54,711 bases of DNA from Fulvimonas soli (GCF_003148905.1 NZ_QGHC01000016.1:1-54711), one strand, 5' to 3'. Shown: positions 18,744-29,087, counted from the first letter of the stretch. Translations and numbers: made by a program. Notes: a model not told the origin generated them from the letters alone.

Positions 18744-21596
18744 TCAGCCGGTGTTCTGCAGCCCCTGCGCCACGCCGTTGACGCAGGCGACCAGCGCGCG
18801 CAGGAGCTCCTCGTCCTGCTCGCCGCTGGCGCGCCAGCGGCGCAGCAGGTCCACCTGCAGCAGGCTCATCGGGTCCACGTAGGGATTGCGCAGGCGGATC
18901 GACACCGCCAGCCGCGGGTTGTCCGCCAGCAATGCGCCGCCCTTCAGGCGCTCCACCCAGGCGACGGTGCGCGCGAACTCGTCGTGGACCAGCGCGAAGA
19001 ACGGCTCGTGCAGCGGCCCGGCCAGCCGCGAGAAGGCCTCGGCGATGCCGAGGTCGCACTTGGCCAGCACCATCGCCACGTCGTCGAGCAGGTTGGCGAA
19101 GAACGGCCAGTCGCGCGCCATCTCCAGCAGCGCCGCCTCGCCGCATGCCGTGGCGCCCTGCTCCAGCGCGTGCCCCAGGCCGTACCAGCCGGTGAGGATC
19201 GAGCGGCACTGCGTCCAGGCGAACACCCAGGGGATCGCGCGCAGGTCCTCCACGCCGCGCATGCTGCGCCGGCGCGCGGGGCGCGAGCCCAGCGCCATGC
19301 GCTCGATCACGTCGATCGGGGTGGCGCCGCGGAAGTAGTCGACGAAGCCCTCGCGCTCGACGAAGGCGCGGTAGTGCCGGCGGCTGGCCGCGGCCAGCGC
19401 GTGCATGCGCCCGCGCCAGGCCTCCTCGCGCGGCTCGTCCGCGCGCGGGCGCAGGCTGGCGCGCAGCGTCGCGCCCACCGTCTGCTCCAGGTTGCGCAGC
19501 GCCAGCGCGCGGATGCCGTACTTGCGGTGGATCACCTCGCCCTGCTCGGTGACGCGCAGCACGCCGTCCACCGAGCCGCGCGGCGAGGCCATCAGCGCGG
19601 GCAGGATGCGCGCGCCGCCGCGGCTGGCCGAGCCGCCGCGGCCGTGGAAGAAGGCCAGGCGGATGCCGGCGGCCTTCGCCACTTCCAGCAGCTCCACCTG
19701 CGCGCGCTGCAGCGCCCAGCGCGAGGCCAGCGTGCCGCCGTCCTTGCCGCTGTCGGAGTAGCCCAGCATCACCCACTGGCGGTCGCCGCGCGCGGCGAGG
19801 TGGGCGCGGTAGACCGGGTCGTCGAGCAGCGCGCGCAGCGTGGCGGGGGCGTTCTTCAGGTCGTCGACGGTCTCGAACAGCGGGGCGATGTCGAGGGGGA
19901 CGACGCTTTTTTCTTCCTCTCCCCCCTGGGGAGAGGACTGAGGTGAGGGGCCGTGGCTTGCGGCAACGTGGTCGGTGCCGTTCGCTCCGCCCGCGGCTTG
20001 CGGCGAGGGCGGCCCCTCACCCCCGCCCTCTCCCCGGAGGGGAGAGGGAGCAGAAGCCGGTTCCACCAGCCCGCCGTAGCGCGCCAGCGCCAGCACCGCC
20101 AGCACGTCGGCGGCCGAGCGCGCCATGCTGATGACGTACAGGCCCACCGCCTCGGCGCCGTAGCGGCGGCGCGCGTCGCCCAGGGTGACGAACACGTCGT
20201 ACAGCGACTTCACCACCTCGGCGTGGCCGATCCCGAAGCGCGCCGCGCCGCTGGCGTGGCCGCGCAGGCGCACCGCGCGCTCCGCCGCCGCGCGCTGCGG
20301 CCAGTCGGCGTCGTCCAGCAGCGCGGCCAGCGCGTCGTCGTGCACGCGCGAGTCCTGCCGCACGTCCAGCCGCGCCAGGTGGAAGCCGAAGGTGCGCACG
20401 CGCCAGACCAGCCGGCGCACCGCGTAGGCGCCGGCGTGCAGGCCGCGGTGGTCGATCAGGCTGCGCGCGATCAGCTCCAGGTCGTCCAGCAGCTCGGCGG
20501 CGGACGCATAGCCTTCCGGATGGCCGTCCTCGTGGGTGGCCTCCAGCCGCGCGCGGATCAAGGTGAGCAGGCAGCGGTAGGGCATGTCGGCGTGGCGCGG
20601 GCGGATCCGCGCCGCCGCCTGCGGGAAGCGCCGCCGGTAGTCCTCCAGCCGCCCGCGCAGGCGCGGGTCGACCTCGACGCGGTCGTCGGTCTGGCTGAGC
20701 AGCCGCGCCAGCCCCTCGACGTCGGCGATGTAGTGCTCCAGCACGTGCGCGCGCTGGGTCGCCAGGCTGTTGGCGATGGTGTCGGCGCCCACGTTGGGGT
20801 TGCCGTCCATGTCGCCGCCCACCCAGGTGGCGAAGGACAGCAGGCGCGGCAGCGCCACCGCCACGCCGTACACCGCCTGCAGCGCGTCGGCCAGCTCCTC
20901 GTAGAACGCCGGCACGATGCGGTAGACCGGGTTGGCGAGGTAGAAGCCGACGTGGTGGTGCTCGTCCTGCACGCTGGGCCGCACCGGCGAGGCCTCGGCG
21001 GTCTGCCAGCCGGCGGACAGCGCCATGAAGATGCGGTCCTCGTCCTCGGCGCGCTCCTGCGGCGTGCGGCTGGGGTCGAAGTTGTCCACCAGCGCGCGCA
21101 CGATCGCCTGCTCCTTCTCCAGCAGCGAGCGGCGCACCGCCTCGGTGGGATGCGCGGTGAACACCGGCTCCACGTGCAGCCGGCCGAGCCAGTCGAGCAG
21201 CTCGGCGGCGCCCACGCCCTGCGCCTCGAGCCGTTGCAGCGTGTCCAGCAGCGACTCCGGCTGCGGCGCGCCGCCCTCGCGCTGGTAGTCGCGGCGGCGG
21301 CGGATGCGGTGTACCCGCTCGGCGGTGTTCACCGCCTGGAAGTAGGCGGCGAAGGCGCGCGCCAGCGACTCGGCCTCCTGCGCCGGCAGGCCGGCCAGCG
21401 CGTCGGCCAGCGCGGCCACCGGCTCGCCCTCGCGGCGGCGGCGGATCGCCGCCTGGCGCACCGACTCCACGCGCCGGAAGAACGCCTCGCCGCCCTGCTC
21501 GGCCAGCATCCGGCCGACCAGCGTGCCCAGCCGGTTGACGTCCTCGCGCAGCGGGCCGTCGTGGGGCAGGTAGTCGGTGTCGCGGCTGGCTTCCAT
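18744..21596 (-). CDS. ppc: Phosphoenolpyruvate carboxylase with an in-frame repeat insertion
   Basis: 950 residues, longer than the usual 880-910. It carboxylates phosphoenolpyruvate to oxaloacetate, refilling the citrate cycle. The catalytic histidine motif [11 protein letters not shown] (about 141-151), [34 protein letters not shown] and the C-terminal QNTG are all present, so the enzyme should be active. The extra length is a Gly/Ser/Pro-rich segment at residues about 517-561, encoded by an inverted pair of REP-type repeats (separate entry). It sits between GGLVE and [11 protein letters not shown], a surface region in known structures as far as I recall. Ribosome site GGAG lies eight bases before ATG 21596. 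Divergent from ahcY. Confidence 0.95.
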   Translation of the reverse strand: MEASRDTDYLPHDGPLREDVNRLGTLVGRMLAEQGGEAFFRRVESVRQAAIRRRREGEPVAALADALAGLPAQEAESLARAFAAYFQAVNTAERVHRIRRRRDYQREGGAPQPESLLDTLQRLEAQGVGAAELLDWLGRLHVEPVFTAHPTEAVRRSLLEKEQAIVRALVDNFDPSRTPQERAEDEDRIFMALSAGWQTAEASPVRPSVQDEHHHVGFYLANPVYRIVPAFYEELADALQAVYGVAVALPRLLSFATWVGGDMDGNPNVGADTIANSLATQRAHVLEHYIADVEGLARLLSQTDDRVEVDPRLRGRLEDYRRRFPQAAARIRPRHADMPYRCLLTLIRARLEATHEDGHPEGYASAAELLDDLELIARSLIDHRGLHAGAYAVRRLVWRVRTFGFHLARLDVRQDSRVHDDALAALLDDADWPQRAAAERAVRLRGHASGAARFGIGHAEVVKSLYDVFVTLGDARRRYGAEAVGLYVISMARSAADVLAVLALARYGGLVEPASAPSPLRGEGGGEGPPSPQAAGGANGTDHVAASHGPSPQSSPQGGEEEKSVVPLDIAPLFETVDDLKNAPATLRALLDDPVYRAHLAARGDRQWVMLGYSDSGKDGGTLASRWALQRAQVELLEVAKAAGIRLAFFHGRGGSASRGGARILPALMASPRGSVDGVLRVTEQGEVIHRKYGIRALALRNLEQTVGATLRASLRPRADEPREEAWRGRMHALAAASRRHYRAFVEREGFVDYFRGATPIDVIERMALGSRPARRRSMRGVEDLRAIPWVFAWTQCRSILTGWYGLGHALEQGATACGEAALLEMARDWPFFANLLDDVAMVLAKCDLGIAEAFSRLAGPLHEPFFALVHDEFARTVAWVERLKGGALLADNPRLAVSIRLRNPYVDPMSLLQVDLLRRWRASGEQDEELLRALVACVNGVAQGLQNTG
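19916..20048. repeat. Inverted pair of REP-type palindromes (REPIN-like) inside ppc
   Basis: Two copies of a palindromic element face each other: 19916-19952 and, inverted, 20011-20048. Each has a CCTCTCCCC...GGGGAGAGG hairpin followed by a GGTGAGGGGCC tail. The 58-base spacer carries a CTTGCGG next to each tail. A single copy of the same element, also followed by CTTGCG, lies at 23274-23311. Here the pair is translated in frame as part of ppc, an unusual place for an element normally found between genes. Confidence 0.88.
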
Positions 21597-21672
21597 GAAG
21601 CGTCTCCGGTGGGCAACCGCCCAAGCCTACCGAAAAATGACGCGCTGCAACGCAAAGCCCGCGGGGCGACGC

Positions 21673-21678
21673 TACAAT
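21673..21678 (+). promoter_or_regulatory. -10 element of the ahcY promoter
   Basis: TACAAT matches the -10 consensus in five of six positions and would start transcription near 21685, just before the riboswitch. No good -35 at standard spacing is seen (CTGCAA at 21645 is too far upstream). Confidence 0.5.
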
Positions 21679-21694
21679 GCCCGCTCCCGTGCCC

Positions 21695-21760
21695 GCCGAG
21701 GGGCGCTGCGACCGTCCCGGACGGCCAGGCTCGGCGCGGCATGCGCAACAACGGCGCTCA
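21695..21760 (+). promoter_or_regulatory. S-adenosylhomocysteine (SAH) riboswitch controlling ahcY
   Basis: The 5' leader of ahcY matches the SAH riboswitch core. P1 is GCCGAG (21695-21700) with CTCGGC (21730-21735). P2 is CCGTC (21712-21716) with GACGG (21720-21724). The conserved GGCGCTGCGA and CCAGGCTCGG strings are present. The pseudoknot forms between 21701-21706 and 21754-21759 with one G-U wobble, in the conserved ACGGCGCTCA tail. In this RNA class, SAH binding turns on the downstream SAH hydrolase gene, which is exactly the gene present. The start codon is about 60 bases further on. Confidence 0.92.
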
Positions 21761-21821
21761 CCCACTGCGGACGCCGCGGCCCCTTCCGCGCCGCGGCTCC
21801 CACGAGAACCGGAGACACCCC

Positions 21822-23249
21822 ATGAACGCCGCCATCCAGAGCGACACCACCCACGACTACAAGATCCGCGACCTCGGCCTCGCCGACTGGGGCCGCAAGG
21901 AGATCGACATCGCCGAGCACGAGATGCCGGGCCTGATGGCGATCCGCAAGAAGTACGCGCCGGCCAGGCCGCTCCAGGGCGTGCGCGTGACCGGCTCGCT
22001 GCACATGACCATCCAGACCGCGGTGCTGATCGAGACGCTGAAGGACCTCGGCGCCGAGGTGCGCTGGGCCTCGTGCAACATCTTCTCCACCCAGGACCAC
22101 GCCGCCGCCGCGATCGCCGCCGGCGGCACGCCGGTGTTCGCCTGGAAGGGCGAGACGCTGGAGGAATACTGGGACTGCACGCTGGCCGCGCTGTCCTTCC
22201 CCGGCGGCAAGGGCCCGCAGCTGGTGGTGGACGACGGCGGCGACGTGACGCTGCTGATCCACAAGGGCTACGAGCTGGAGAACGGCGACGGCTGGGTCGA
22301 CACGCCCTCGTCCAGCCACGAGGAGCAGGTCATCAAGAACCTCCTGAAGCGCGTGCACAAGGAGCGCCCGGGCTTCTGGCACGCCGTGGTGAAGGAGTGG
22401 AAGGGCGTCTCCGAGGAGACCACCACCGGCGTGCACCGCCTCTACCAGCTCGCCGAGGCGGGCAAGCTGCTGGTGCCGGCGATCAACGTCAACGACTCGG
22501 TGACCAAGAGCAAGTTCGACAACCTGTACGGCTGCCGCGAGTCGCTGGCCGACGGCCTGAAGCGCGCGATGGACGTGATGCTGGCCGGCAAGGTGGCGGT
22601 GGTGTGCGGCTACGGCGACGTCGGCAAGGGCTGCGCCAGCAGCCTGCGCGCCTACGGCTGCCGGGTGATCGTCACCGAGATCGACCCGATCTGCGCGCTG
22701 CAGGCGGCGATGGAAGGCTACGAGGTGAAGACCGTCGAGGACACCCTGGGCGTGGCCGACATCTACGTCACCACCACCGGCAACCGCGACATCATCCGCC
22801 TGGAGCACATGCAGGCGATGAAGGACCAGGCCATCGTCTGCAACATCGGCCACTTCGACAACGAGATCCAGGTGGACCGCCTGAACGCCTCGGGCGCGGC
22901 CCGGACCAACATCAAGCCGCAGGTGGACAAGTACACCTTCCCCGACGGCCGCTCGATCTTCCTGCTCGCCGAGGGCCGCCTGGTGAACCTGGGCTGCGCC
23001 ACCGGCCACCCGAGCTTCGTGATGTCCAACAGCTTCTCCAACCAGACGCTGGCGCAGCTCGACCTGTGGGCCAACAAGGACTTCTACGAGCCGAAGGTCT
23101 ACATCCTGCCGAAGAAGCTGGACGAGGAAGTGGCGCGCCTGCACCTGGAGAAGATCGGCGTGAAGCTCACCCGGCTCACCCCCGAGCAGGCCGCCTACCT
23201 CGGCGTGCCGGTGGACGGCCCGTTCAAGCCGGAGCACTACCGCTACTGA
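21822..23249 (+). CDS. ahcY: S-adenosyl-L-homocysteine hydrolase
   Basis: 475 residues from ATG 21822, with CGGAGA upstream. It splits S-adenosylhomocysteine into adenosine and homocysteine, removing the inhibitor left by methyltransferases and feeding methionine regeneration. The NAD-binding motif [12 protein letters not shown], the substrate motifs [10 protein letters not shown] and [13 protein letters not shown], and the conserved C-terminal KPEHYRY are present. The long form with the proteobacterial insertion is normal. Regulated by the SAH riboswitch in its leader and ended by the terminator at 23330-23358. Confidence 0.97.
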   Translation: MNAAIQSDTTHDYKIRDLGLADWGRKEIDIAEHEMPGLMAIRKKYAPARPLQGVRVTGSLHMTIQTAVLIETLKDLGAEVRWASCNIFSTQDHAAAAIAAGGTPVFAWKGETLEEYWDCTLAALSFPGGKGPQLVVDDGGDVTLLIHKGYELENGDGWVDTPSSSHEEQVIKNLLKRVHKERPGFWHAVVKEWKGVSEETTTGVHRLYQLAEAGKLLVPAINVNDSVTKSKFDNLYGCRESLADGLKRAMDVMLAGKVAVVCGYGDVGKGCASSLRAYGCRVIVTEIDPICALQAAMEGYEVKTVEDTLGVADIYVTTTGNRDIIRLEHMQAMKDQAIVCNIGHFDNEIQVDRLNASGAARTNIKPQVDKYTFPDGRSIFLLAEGRLVNLGCATGHPSFVMSNSFSNQTLAQLDLWANKDFYEPKVYILPKKLDEEVARLHLEKIGVKLTRLTPEQAAYLGVPVDGPFKPEHYRY

Positions 23250-23273
23250 GTCCCCGCGCCCGCGAAATCCACT

Positions 23274-23311
23274 CCCTCTCCCCTCCGGGGAGAGGGCCGG
23301 GGTGAGGGGCC
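23274..23311 (+). repeat. Single REP-type palindrome in the ahcY 3' region
   Basis: A CCCTCTCCCC/GGGGAGAGGG hairpin (23274-23296) with a GGGGTGAGGGGCC tail, lying between the ahcY stop and its terminator. It is nearly identical to the right half of the pair inside ppc, and the same CTTGCG follows the tail. Confidence 0.85.
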
Positions 23312-23329
23312 ATGCTTGCGACACCCGAG

Positions 23330-23358
23330 GGGCGCAGCGATGCGCCCTTCTTTTTTTC
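23330..23358 (+). terminator. Rho-independent terminator of ahcY
   Basis: A perfect 7-bp stem GGGCGCA/TGCGCCC (23330-23336 with 23341-23347) and GCGA loop, followed by TTC and seven T. Confidence 0.92.
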
Positions 23359-23448
23359 GCATGGCCCGGCGCGCGGATCGAACGCGCAGCCCGCCGCCTG
23401 TCCATCCGCTGCAACACGACGAAGCGGAAGCGATCCGCGCCCGCGCCC

Positions 23449-24174
23449 TCAACGAAACCGCGGCCCGCATCCCAGCGCGCCGAGCACGCCGTGCAGCGCC
23501 GGCACCTGCATCAGCCACGGCGCGGCCATGGTCAGCGCGCCGGCGCAGAGGATGAACAGCGCGGCGGCGCGGCGCGGTCCCGGCCGCTGCAGCCAGCGCC
23601 CCACCCGCGCGCCGGACCAGGTCAGCGGCAGCATCACCGGCAGCGTGCCCAGCCCGAACGCGGCCATGGTCAGCGCGCCGTCGCGCGCGCTGGCCTGCAG
23701 CCAGGCCGCCGCCAGCAGCGTGGTGCTGAGGCCGCACGGCAGCCAGCCCCACAGCATGCCGGCCGCCAGCCGGCGCGCGGCCGTGTCGGCCGGCAGCAGG
23801 CGCCGCTGCAGCGGTTGCAGCGCGCGCCACAGCCGCGCGCCGGGACGGGCGAGGAAGCCGAGCCGGCCGCGGCGGTCGAGCAGGCGCAGCGCCGCCAGCA
23901 CCAGCACCAGGCCCACCGCGGCGCGCAGCGCGACGGCCAGGGCGTGCAGCTCGAACAGCCGCAGCACGCCCGCGCCGAGGCCGCCGGCCGCGGCGCCGGC
24001 CAGCGCGTAGCCGCCGACCCGGCCCAGGTTGAGCTGCAGCGCGCCGGCCCAGCCGGCCCGCGGCGCGTGCACCGAGAAGCCGGTGGCGATGCCGCCGCAC
24101 ATCGCCGCGCAGTGCACGCCGCCGAGCAGTCCGCTCAGCAGTGCGGCCGACAGTGTCAGGCCGTCAAGCGGCAT
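23449..24174 (-). CDS. Sulfite exporter TauE/SafE family protein of the cbb3 cluster
   Basis: 241 residues with six or so hydrophobic helices. The N-terminal motif GGVHCAAMCGG (His21, Cys22, Met25, Cys26) and the central WLPCGL motif resemble the DsbD/UreH-2 branch often placed last in cbb3 oxidase assembly clusters. There it is suspected to take part in copper or redox delivery; this is inference. Its start overlaps the ccoS stop by 11 bases, so it belongs to the same transcript. Confidence 0.8.
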   Translation of the reverse strand: MPLDGLTLSAALLSGLLGGVHCAAMCGGIATGFSVHAPRAGWAGALQLNLGRVGGYALAGAAAGGLGAGVLRLFELHALAVALRAAVGLVLVLAALRLLDRRGRLGFLARPGARLWRALQPLQRRLLPADTAARRLAAGMLWGWLPCGLSTTLLAAAWLQASARDGALTMAAFGLGTLPVMLPLTWSGARVGRWLQRPGPRRAAALFILCAGALTMAAPWLMQVPALHGVLGALGCGPRFR

Positions 24175-24343
24175 CGTCGTCGCCCGCGCGGTGGACGGGA
24201 GCGGGCGGGTCGTCGTGCAGCACGTCCAGCGCCGGCGTGTCCAGGTCGTCGAACTGGCCCTTGCGCACCGCCCACACGAAGGCGCCGATGGCGACCGCCA
24301 GCAGCACCAGGCTGAGCGGCACCAGCATGAGCAGGATGATCAC
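24164..24343 (-). CDS. ccoS: cbb3-type oxidase assembly protein CcoS
   Basis: 59 residues from a GTG at 24343 that overlaps the ccoI stop by four bases (GTGA). One N-terminal helix ([25 protein letters not shown]) is followed by the diagnostic [11 protein letters not shown] motif. CcoS is needed to load cofactors into the catalytic CcoN subunit. The acidic tail is longer than in short homologues. Confidence 0.92.
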   Translation of the reverse strand: MIILLMLVPLSLVLLAVAIGAFVWAVRKGQFDDLDTPALDVLHDDPPAPVHRAGDDDAA

Positions 24344-26730
24344 GGCGGCGGCTCCCTGCCCGGCCCGCGCATCAGCCGCAGCGCGTTGGCGGTGACGATC
24401 AGCGAGGACGCCGCCATGCCGAGCGCGGCCAGCGCGGGCGTGACCCGCCCCAGCGCGGCCAGCGGCAGGGCCAGCAGGTTGTAACCGATCGCCCAGGCGA
24501 AGTTCTGCCGGACGATCCGCCGCGTGCGCCGTGCCAGCCGCACGGCGGCGGGCAGGCGCCGCAGCGAGGGCGCGGTCAGCACCATGTCCGCCGCGCGCTG
24601 CGCCAGCGCGGCGCCCCCGCCCATCGCGACGGAGACGTCCGCGCCGGCCAGCACCGGCGCGTCGTTGAGGCCGTCGCCGACCATCGCCACCACGCGCCCC
24701 TGCGCCTGCAGCCGGCGCACCAGCGCGAGCTTGTCCTCGGAGGTCTGCCGCGCGTGCGCCACGCCGATGCCCAGCCGGCGCGCCAGCGGCAGCACGGCCT
24801 CCGGCGCGTCGCCGCTGGCCAGGTGGATCGCCAGGCCCAGCCCGCGCAGCGCGCGCACGGCCGCCTCCGCGTCCGGCCGCGCGTCCTCGCGCAGGCGGAA
24901 GCACGCCGCCGCCCGCGCGCCGTCGCCCAGCCAGAGCCGGCCGTCGTCGTCGGCGCGGCCGGCCGCGAACGACGCGCGCCCGAACCGCCACGTCCGCCCG
25001 CCCACGCGCCCGGCCAGGCCCTGCCCCGCCACCACGCGCACGTCCTCGGCCCGCCATGCCGTGCCGGCGTCCGCGAACGCGGCGGCGAGCGGGTGGCCGC
25101 TGTCGCGCTCCAGCGCCGCGGCGATCGCCACGGCCTCGGCCGGCTCCATGCCGCCGAACGTGCGCACCTCGTGCGGGAGCGGCTGCACGCCGGTCAGCGT
25201 GCCGGTCTTGTCGAACACCACGTCGGTCGCGCGTGCCAGCCCGTCCAGCCCGCCGGCGCGCACCGACAGCACGCCCAGGCGCGCCAGCGCGCCGTGCGCC
25301 GCCGCCAGCGCGGCGGGCACCGCCAGCGACAGCGCGCAGGGGCAGCTGATCACCAGCAGCGACAGGGCCACCTCGAAGGCGCGCGCGGGGTCGTAGGCGC
25401 GCCAGCCAAGGTAGACCAGCGCCGCCGCCAGCAGCAGCGCGGCCACGAACCGGCTGCCGACGCGGTCGGCCCATCGCGCGACGGGCGGGCGGTAGGCCTG
25501 CGCCTGCTCCACCAGCCGGGTCAACTGCGAGAGGCGCGTGGCGCTGCCGGTGCGGGCGACGCGCAGGCGCGCGGGCGTGTCGCGGCATGCCGTGCCGGCG
25601 TACACCGGCGCGCCGCGCCGCTTGACCACCGGGCGGGACTCGCCGGTGAGCAGCGCCTCCTCGAACGAGGCGCGCTCGTCCAGCAGTTCGCCGTCGGCCG
25701 GCACGGTCTCCCCCGCCGCCACGCGGACCACGTCGCCGCTGCGCAGCGCCGCCAGCGGCACGGACTCGCGCGTGCCGTCGGCCCGCTCGCGCACCGCCAG
25801 CGCCGGCCGCGCGCGCGCCAGCGTGTCGACCTGCGCGCTGGCGATGCGCCGCGCGCGCTGCTCCAGCATGCGCGCGCCCAGCAGCAGGAACACGAACATC
25901 GCCGCCGCGTCGTACCACACGTGCGGCCCGCCGCGCAGCGTTTCCGCCACGCTGGCGAGGTAGGCCAGCAGGGTGGACGCGGCCACCAGCGTGTCCATGC
26001 CCGGGTGGCGCCGGCGCAGCTCGCGCCAGCAGCCGGCCAGGAACGGCCAGCCGGCGTAGAACACCACCGGCGCGCACACCAGCAGCGCGATCCAGCGGAA
26101 GAAGTCGCGGGTGGACGCGGCCATGTGGTGGCCGAAGTCCAGGTACAGCGCCTCGGACAGCATCATGGTCTGCATGGCGCCGAGCCCGGCCACGCCCAGG
26201 CGCAGCAGCCAGCGGCGGTGCTCGGCGACGCGCTCGCGCTCGCGCGCGGCGCCGGCGGCGAGGTAGGGGCGGTAGCCGAGCAGGGCCAGCCGGCGCAGCA
26301 CCTGCGACAGCCGGGTGCGCGCCGGGTCCCAGCCGATGCGGATGCGGCCGGTCACCGCGTTGGCGCTGCAGTCGAGCACGCCCGGCTCGCGTTCCAGCGC
26401 GCGGTTGATCAGCCACGCGCAGGCGGCGCAGCGCATGCCGTCGGTAAGCACGGTGATCTCTAGCCCGCCGTCGACGCGGCAGGCGTGCTCGCCCAGCAGG
26501 TCGTCGCGGTCCCACACGTCGAGGTCGGGCGGGTCGGCGTCCACGCGCGCGCCGGCCGCGCTGCGCAGCCGGTAGTAGTCGCCGAGGTCGGCGCGGCGGA
26601 TCCACTGCGCCGCCGCGGCGCAGCCCTCGCAGCAGAAGGCTTGCGCGCCGCCGTCGACGTCGAGCCGCACCGGCGCGGGCGGCAGCGCCTCGCCGCAGTG
26701 GTGGCAGTGCTGGGAGACGCGCTGGTCCAC
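24340..26730 (-). CDS. ccoI: Copper-translocating P1B-type ATPase for cbb3 assembly (CcoI/FixI)
   Basis: 796 residues. The N-terminal metal region has CHHC (9-12) and FCCEGC (32-37), characteristic of the FixI branch, then an HMA domain with MRCAAC (99-104). The membrane CPC transport motif is at 463-465, the phosphorylation motif DKTGTLT starts at Asp507, and the SGHP and GDGLNDAP motifs follow. It exports copper to the periplasm for the CcoN haem-copper centre rather than for detoxification. It overlaps ccoS by four bases and follows ccoH by 19. Confidence 0.95.
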   Translation of the reverse strand: MDQRVSQHCHHCGEALPPAPVRLDVDGGAQAFCCEGCAAAAQWIRRADLGDYYRLRSAAGARVDADPPDLDVWDRDDLLGEHACRVDGGLEITVLTDGMRCAACAWLINRALEREPGVLDCSANAVTGRIRIGWDPARTRLSQVLRRLALLGYRPYLAAGAARERERVAEHRRWLLRLGVAGLGAMQTMMLSEALYLDFGHHMAASTRDFFRWIALLVCAPVVFYAGWPFLAGCWRELRRRHPGMDTLVAASTLLAYLASVAETLRGGPHVWYDAAAMFVFLLLGARMLEQRARRIASAQVDTLARARPALAVRERADGTRESVPLAALRSGDVVRVAAGETVPADGELLDERASFEEALLTGESRPVVKRRGAPVYAGTACRDTPARLRVARTGSATRLSQLTRLVEQAQAYRPPVARWADRVGSRFVAALLLAAALVYLGWRAYDPARAFEVALSLLVISCPCALSLAVPAALAAAHGALARLGVLSVRAGGLDGLARATDVVFDKTGTLTGVQPLPHEVRTFGGMEPAEAVAIAAALERDSGHPLAAAFADAGTAWRAEDVRVVAGQGLAGRVGGRTWRFGRASFAAGRADDDGRLWLGDGARAAACFRLREDARPDAEAAVRALRGLGLAIHLASGDAPEAVLPLARRLGIGVAHARQTSEDKLALVRRLQAQGRVVAMVGDGLNDAPVLAGADVSVAMGGGAALAQRAADMVLTAPSLRRLPAAVRLARRTRRIVRQNFAWAIGYNLLALPLAALGRVTPALAALGMAASSLIVTANALRLMRGPGREPPP

Positions 26731-26749
26731 GCCGGTCCGGCCCTTCGCC

Positions 26750-27238
26750 CTACGGCACCAGGCGGACGAAGCGGGCCTGCGGCGTCCAGCGTCCGCGCAT
26801 CAGCCACGACGCGCTGTCCGAGGACAGCCGCACCGTCCACGCGCGGGCGCCGTCCAGCGGGCCGGGGCCGCGCCAGCCCAGCTCGCTGGGCTCCAGGTGG
26901 TAGGTGCGCGTGCCGCCCGCCGCGTCCGGCGCGCTCAGGATGAGGGTGAGCCGGCCACCGCGCGGGAAGCGCGGGTCGGTCGGCACCGCCTCGATCGCGT
27001 CGCCCTTGGCGCGCAGGATCAGCGCCGGCGCGGGCCGGGGCTCCGCGTCCGGCCGCACCTGCGCCGACACCTGCAGCCGGCCCCAGCGCGTCACCCGGTC
27101 GGCCGATTCCATGTCCTGGCGGCCGGGCCGCACCGCGGCGAACAGCAGGCCGAAGCCGATCGCCACCGAGGCCAGCGGCAGGCCGACCAGCATCCACACC
27201 ATGGGTTCGCGCCAGGCGCTGCGTGTCCCGTCGTTCAT
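26750..27238 (-). CDS. ccoH: FixH/CcoH family oxidase assembly protein
   Basis: 162 residues with one N-terminal helix ([22 protein letters not shown]) and a periplasmic FixH domain. The start ATG at 27238 overlaps the ccoG stop by four bases. FixH-type proteins stabilise cbb3 assembly intermediates together with CcoI. The periplasmic region is more divergent than those of CcoG or CcoI, so the call rests partly on position. Confidence 0.85.
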   Translation of the reverse strand: MNDGTRSAWREPMVWMLVGLPLASVAIGFGLLFAAVRPGRQDMESADRVTRWGRLQVSAQVRPDAEPRPAPALILRAKGDAIEAVPTDPRFPRGGRLTLILSAPDAAGGTRTYHLEPSELGWRGPGPLDGARAWTVRLSSDSASWLMRGRWTPQARFVRLVP

Positions 27239-28788
27239 GGCATCGGTCCGAAGAAGCTGCTCTCGACGGTCGTCGCGGCGTCCACGTCGACGCCGCGCAC
27301 CCGGAACCGCACCGCGTGGCGCCCGGTGACCTCGGGCGGGGCGCTCACCGTGAGCGGCACGGACAGCACCTGCCCGCTCCCGGCCCGCACCGTCCGCGGG
27401 CCGTCGCGCAGGATCGCGTCCGGCAGGTCGTCCGCGGCCACCTCGATGCGGTAGCGGTGCGCCTGCCGGTCCTTGTTCACCAGCTTGAGGGTGTAGCTGT
27501 TCTCGATGCGGCCGTCGGCGGCCGTGCCGTACATCGCGTTGCGGTCGCGGATCGCCTCGGCGAGCAGCGGGCTGCGATGCGCCACCCCGTACACCCAGCC
27601 GGCCATCAGCGCCGCCAGCAGGGCACCGTAGACGGCGATGCGCGGCCGCAGCACCCGCGTCGGCCGGCCGTCCACGCTGTTCTGCGTGGTGTAGCGGATC
27701 AGCCCGCGCGGGTAGCCGAGCCTGTCCATCACGCCGTCGCACGCATCGATGCAGGCGCCGCAGGCGATGCACTCGTACTGCAGGCCGTTGCGGATGTCGA
27801 TGCCGGTGGGGCAGACCTGCACGCAGATCGTGCAGTCGATGCAGTCGCCCAGCTGCTCGGGCGCGAAGCGCGGCAGCGGCTCGACCCTGGCGCCCGGCCC
27901 GCCGAGCGCGATGGTGCCGCCGGCCTGCGCGCGGTTGTCGGCGGCGGAAGGATGCCGGCTGGCGCGGAACACGTAGTCGTAGGCGGTGGCCTGGTCGAGC
28001 AGGCCGCGCGCGCGCGCCAGCACGCTGGCCAGGCCACGCTTGCGTGGCCCGCGCGGCTCGCCGCGCATGGGGTCGTAGGCGATGATCAGCGTGTCGCGGT
28101 CGAACATCGCGCTCTGGAAGCGCGCGTAGGGGCACATGTACTTGCACACCTGCTGGCGCAGGAAGCCGGCGTTGCCCCAGGTGGCGAAGCCGTAGAACAG
28201 CACCCAGAAGGTCTCCCAGCCGCCCCAGCCGGACGGCGCGCGCCGCGCCAGGTCCGCGATCGGGCTGAAGAAGCCGACGAAGGTGAAGCCGGTCCACAGC
28301 GCGAACAGCGCCCACAGCAGGTGGCTGGCACCCTTGCGCAGGAGCTTCTCGCGGTTCCACGGGCCGGCGTCCAGCTTCATGCGCCTGCCGCGGTCGCCCT
28401 CGCACCAGCGCTCGATCCACAGCGACACTTCCGTCCACACCGTCTGCGGGCAGGCGTAGCCGCACCACAGCCGGCCGGCCAGCGCGGTGAAGAAGAACAG
28501 CGCCAGCGCCGCGACGATCAGCAGCATCGCCAGGAACAGGAAGTCCTGCGGCAGGAACAGCAGGCCGAACACGTGGAACTGCCGCGCCGGCAGGTCCAGC
28601 AGCACCGCCTGCCGGCCGTCCCAGCGCAGCCACGGGAACAGGTAGAACATGCCCAGCAGCCAGAGCACGGCCGCCACGCGCAGGCGGTTCAGCCGCCCGG
28701 ACACCTCGCGCGGGTAGACCTTGCGCTCGCTGACGTAGTAGGAGCCGCCGTCGTCCTCGACCAGCTGCAGGGGGATGCGGCCGCTCAT
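27235..28788 (-). CDS. ccoG: CcoG (RdxA/FixG), membrane ferredoxin for cbb3 assembly
   Basis: 517 residues from ATG 28788; an upstream open frame to 29019 is antisense-like and ignored. Several membrane helices, the WCGYACPQTVW motif and the KYMCPYARFQS motif come first. A ferredoxin-like pair of cysteine clusters (CIDCTICVQVCPTG and CIACGACIDACD) and a C-terminal periplasmic immunoglobulin-like domain follow. CcoG reduces copper during delivery to the oxidase in other bacteria. Four-base overlaps on both sides show tight coupling. Confidence 0.95.
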   Translation of the reverse strand: MSGRIPLQLVEDDGGSYYVSERKVYPREVSGRLNRLRVAAVLWLLGMFYLFPWLRWDGRQAVLLDLPARQFHVFGLLFLPQDFLFLAMLLIVAALALFFFTALAGRLWCGYACPQTVWTEVSLWIERWCEGDRGRRMKLDAGPWNREKLLRKGASHLLWALFALWTGFTFVGFFSPIADLARRAPSGWGGWETFWVLFYGFATWGNAGFLRQQVCKYMCPYARFQSAMFDRDTLIIAYDPMRGEPRGPRKRGLASVLARARGLLDQATAYDYVFRASRHPSAADNRAQAGGTIALGGPGARVEPLPRFAPEQLGDCIDCTICVQVCPTGIDIRNGLQYECIACGACIDACDGVMDRLGYPRGLIRYTTQNSVDGRPTRVLRPRIAVYGALLAALMAGWVYGVAHRSPLLAEAIRDRNAMYGTAADGRIENSYTLKLVNKDRQAHRYRIEVAADDLPDAILRDGPRTVRAGSGQVLSVPLTVSAPPEVTGRHAVRFRVRGVDVDAATTVESSFFGPMP

Positions 28789-29087
28789 GTCCGTCCGCGC
28801 GCCATGGGGGCGTGCCGCAGCGCCTTGCGCGGGCGCAGCAGGACCCAGGTGAACAGGCTGGAGGAGGCGGTCGCCAGCCAGGCGAGCAGGAAGCCCAGCG
28901 TGTAGCCCTGCCCGCGGCCCAGGTGCAGCGCGGGGAAGGTCATGTCCTGCAGCGCCTGGGGATCGACGTAGGCGAAGAACGCCATCGTCGCCACGCCCGC
29001 GGCGAAGAAGCTCGGCCACAGGATCGCGCCGGCGCGCCGCACGAGGCGGGGCGCCGGCGCGGACGGCGCGGCGTCCCGCAGGGTCAT
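28785..29087 (-). CDS. Small two-helix membrane protein inside the cco operon
   Basis: 100 residues with two hydrophobic helices (about 22-40 and 61-84) and basic ends. It is locked in the operon by ATGA overlaps with ccoP upstream and ccoG downstream, so it is expressed with the oxidase. It is not one of the classical cco products. I do not recognise a named family; an assembly or accessory role is inferred from position only. Confidence 0.78.
   Translation of the reverse strand: MTLRDAAPSAPAPRLVRRAGAILWPSFFAAGVATMAFFAYVDPQALQDMTFPALHLGRGQGYTLGFLLAWLATASSSLFTWVLLRPRKALRHAPMARGRT

Noticed and set aside
19953-21821. Extended upstream frame of ahcY
   Set aside because: The frame is open to 19953 only because of GC richness; it runs antisense through ppc and the riboswitch, and the conserved AhcY start is at 21822.
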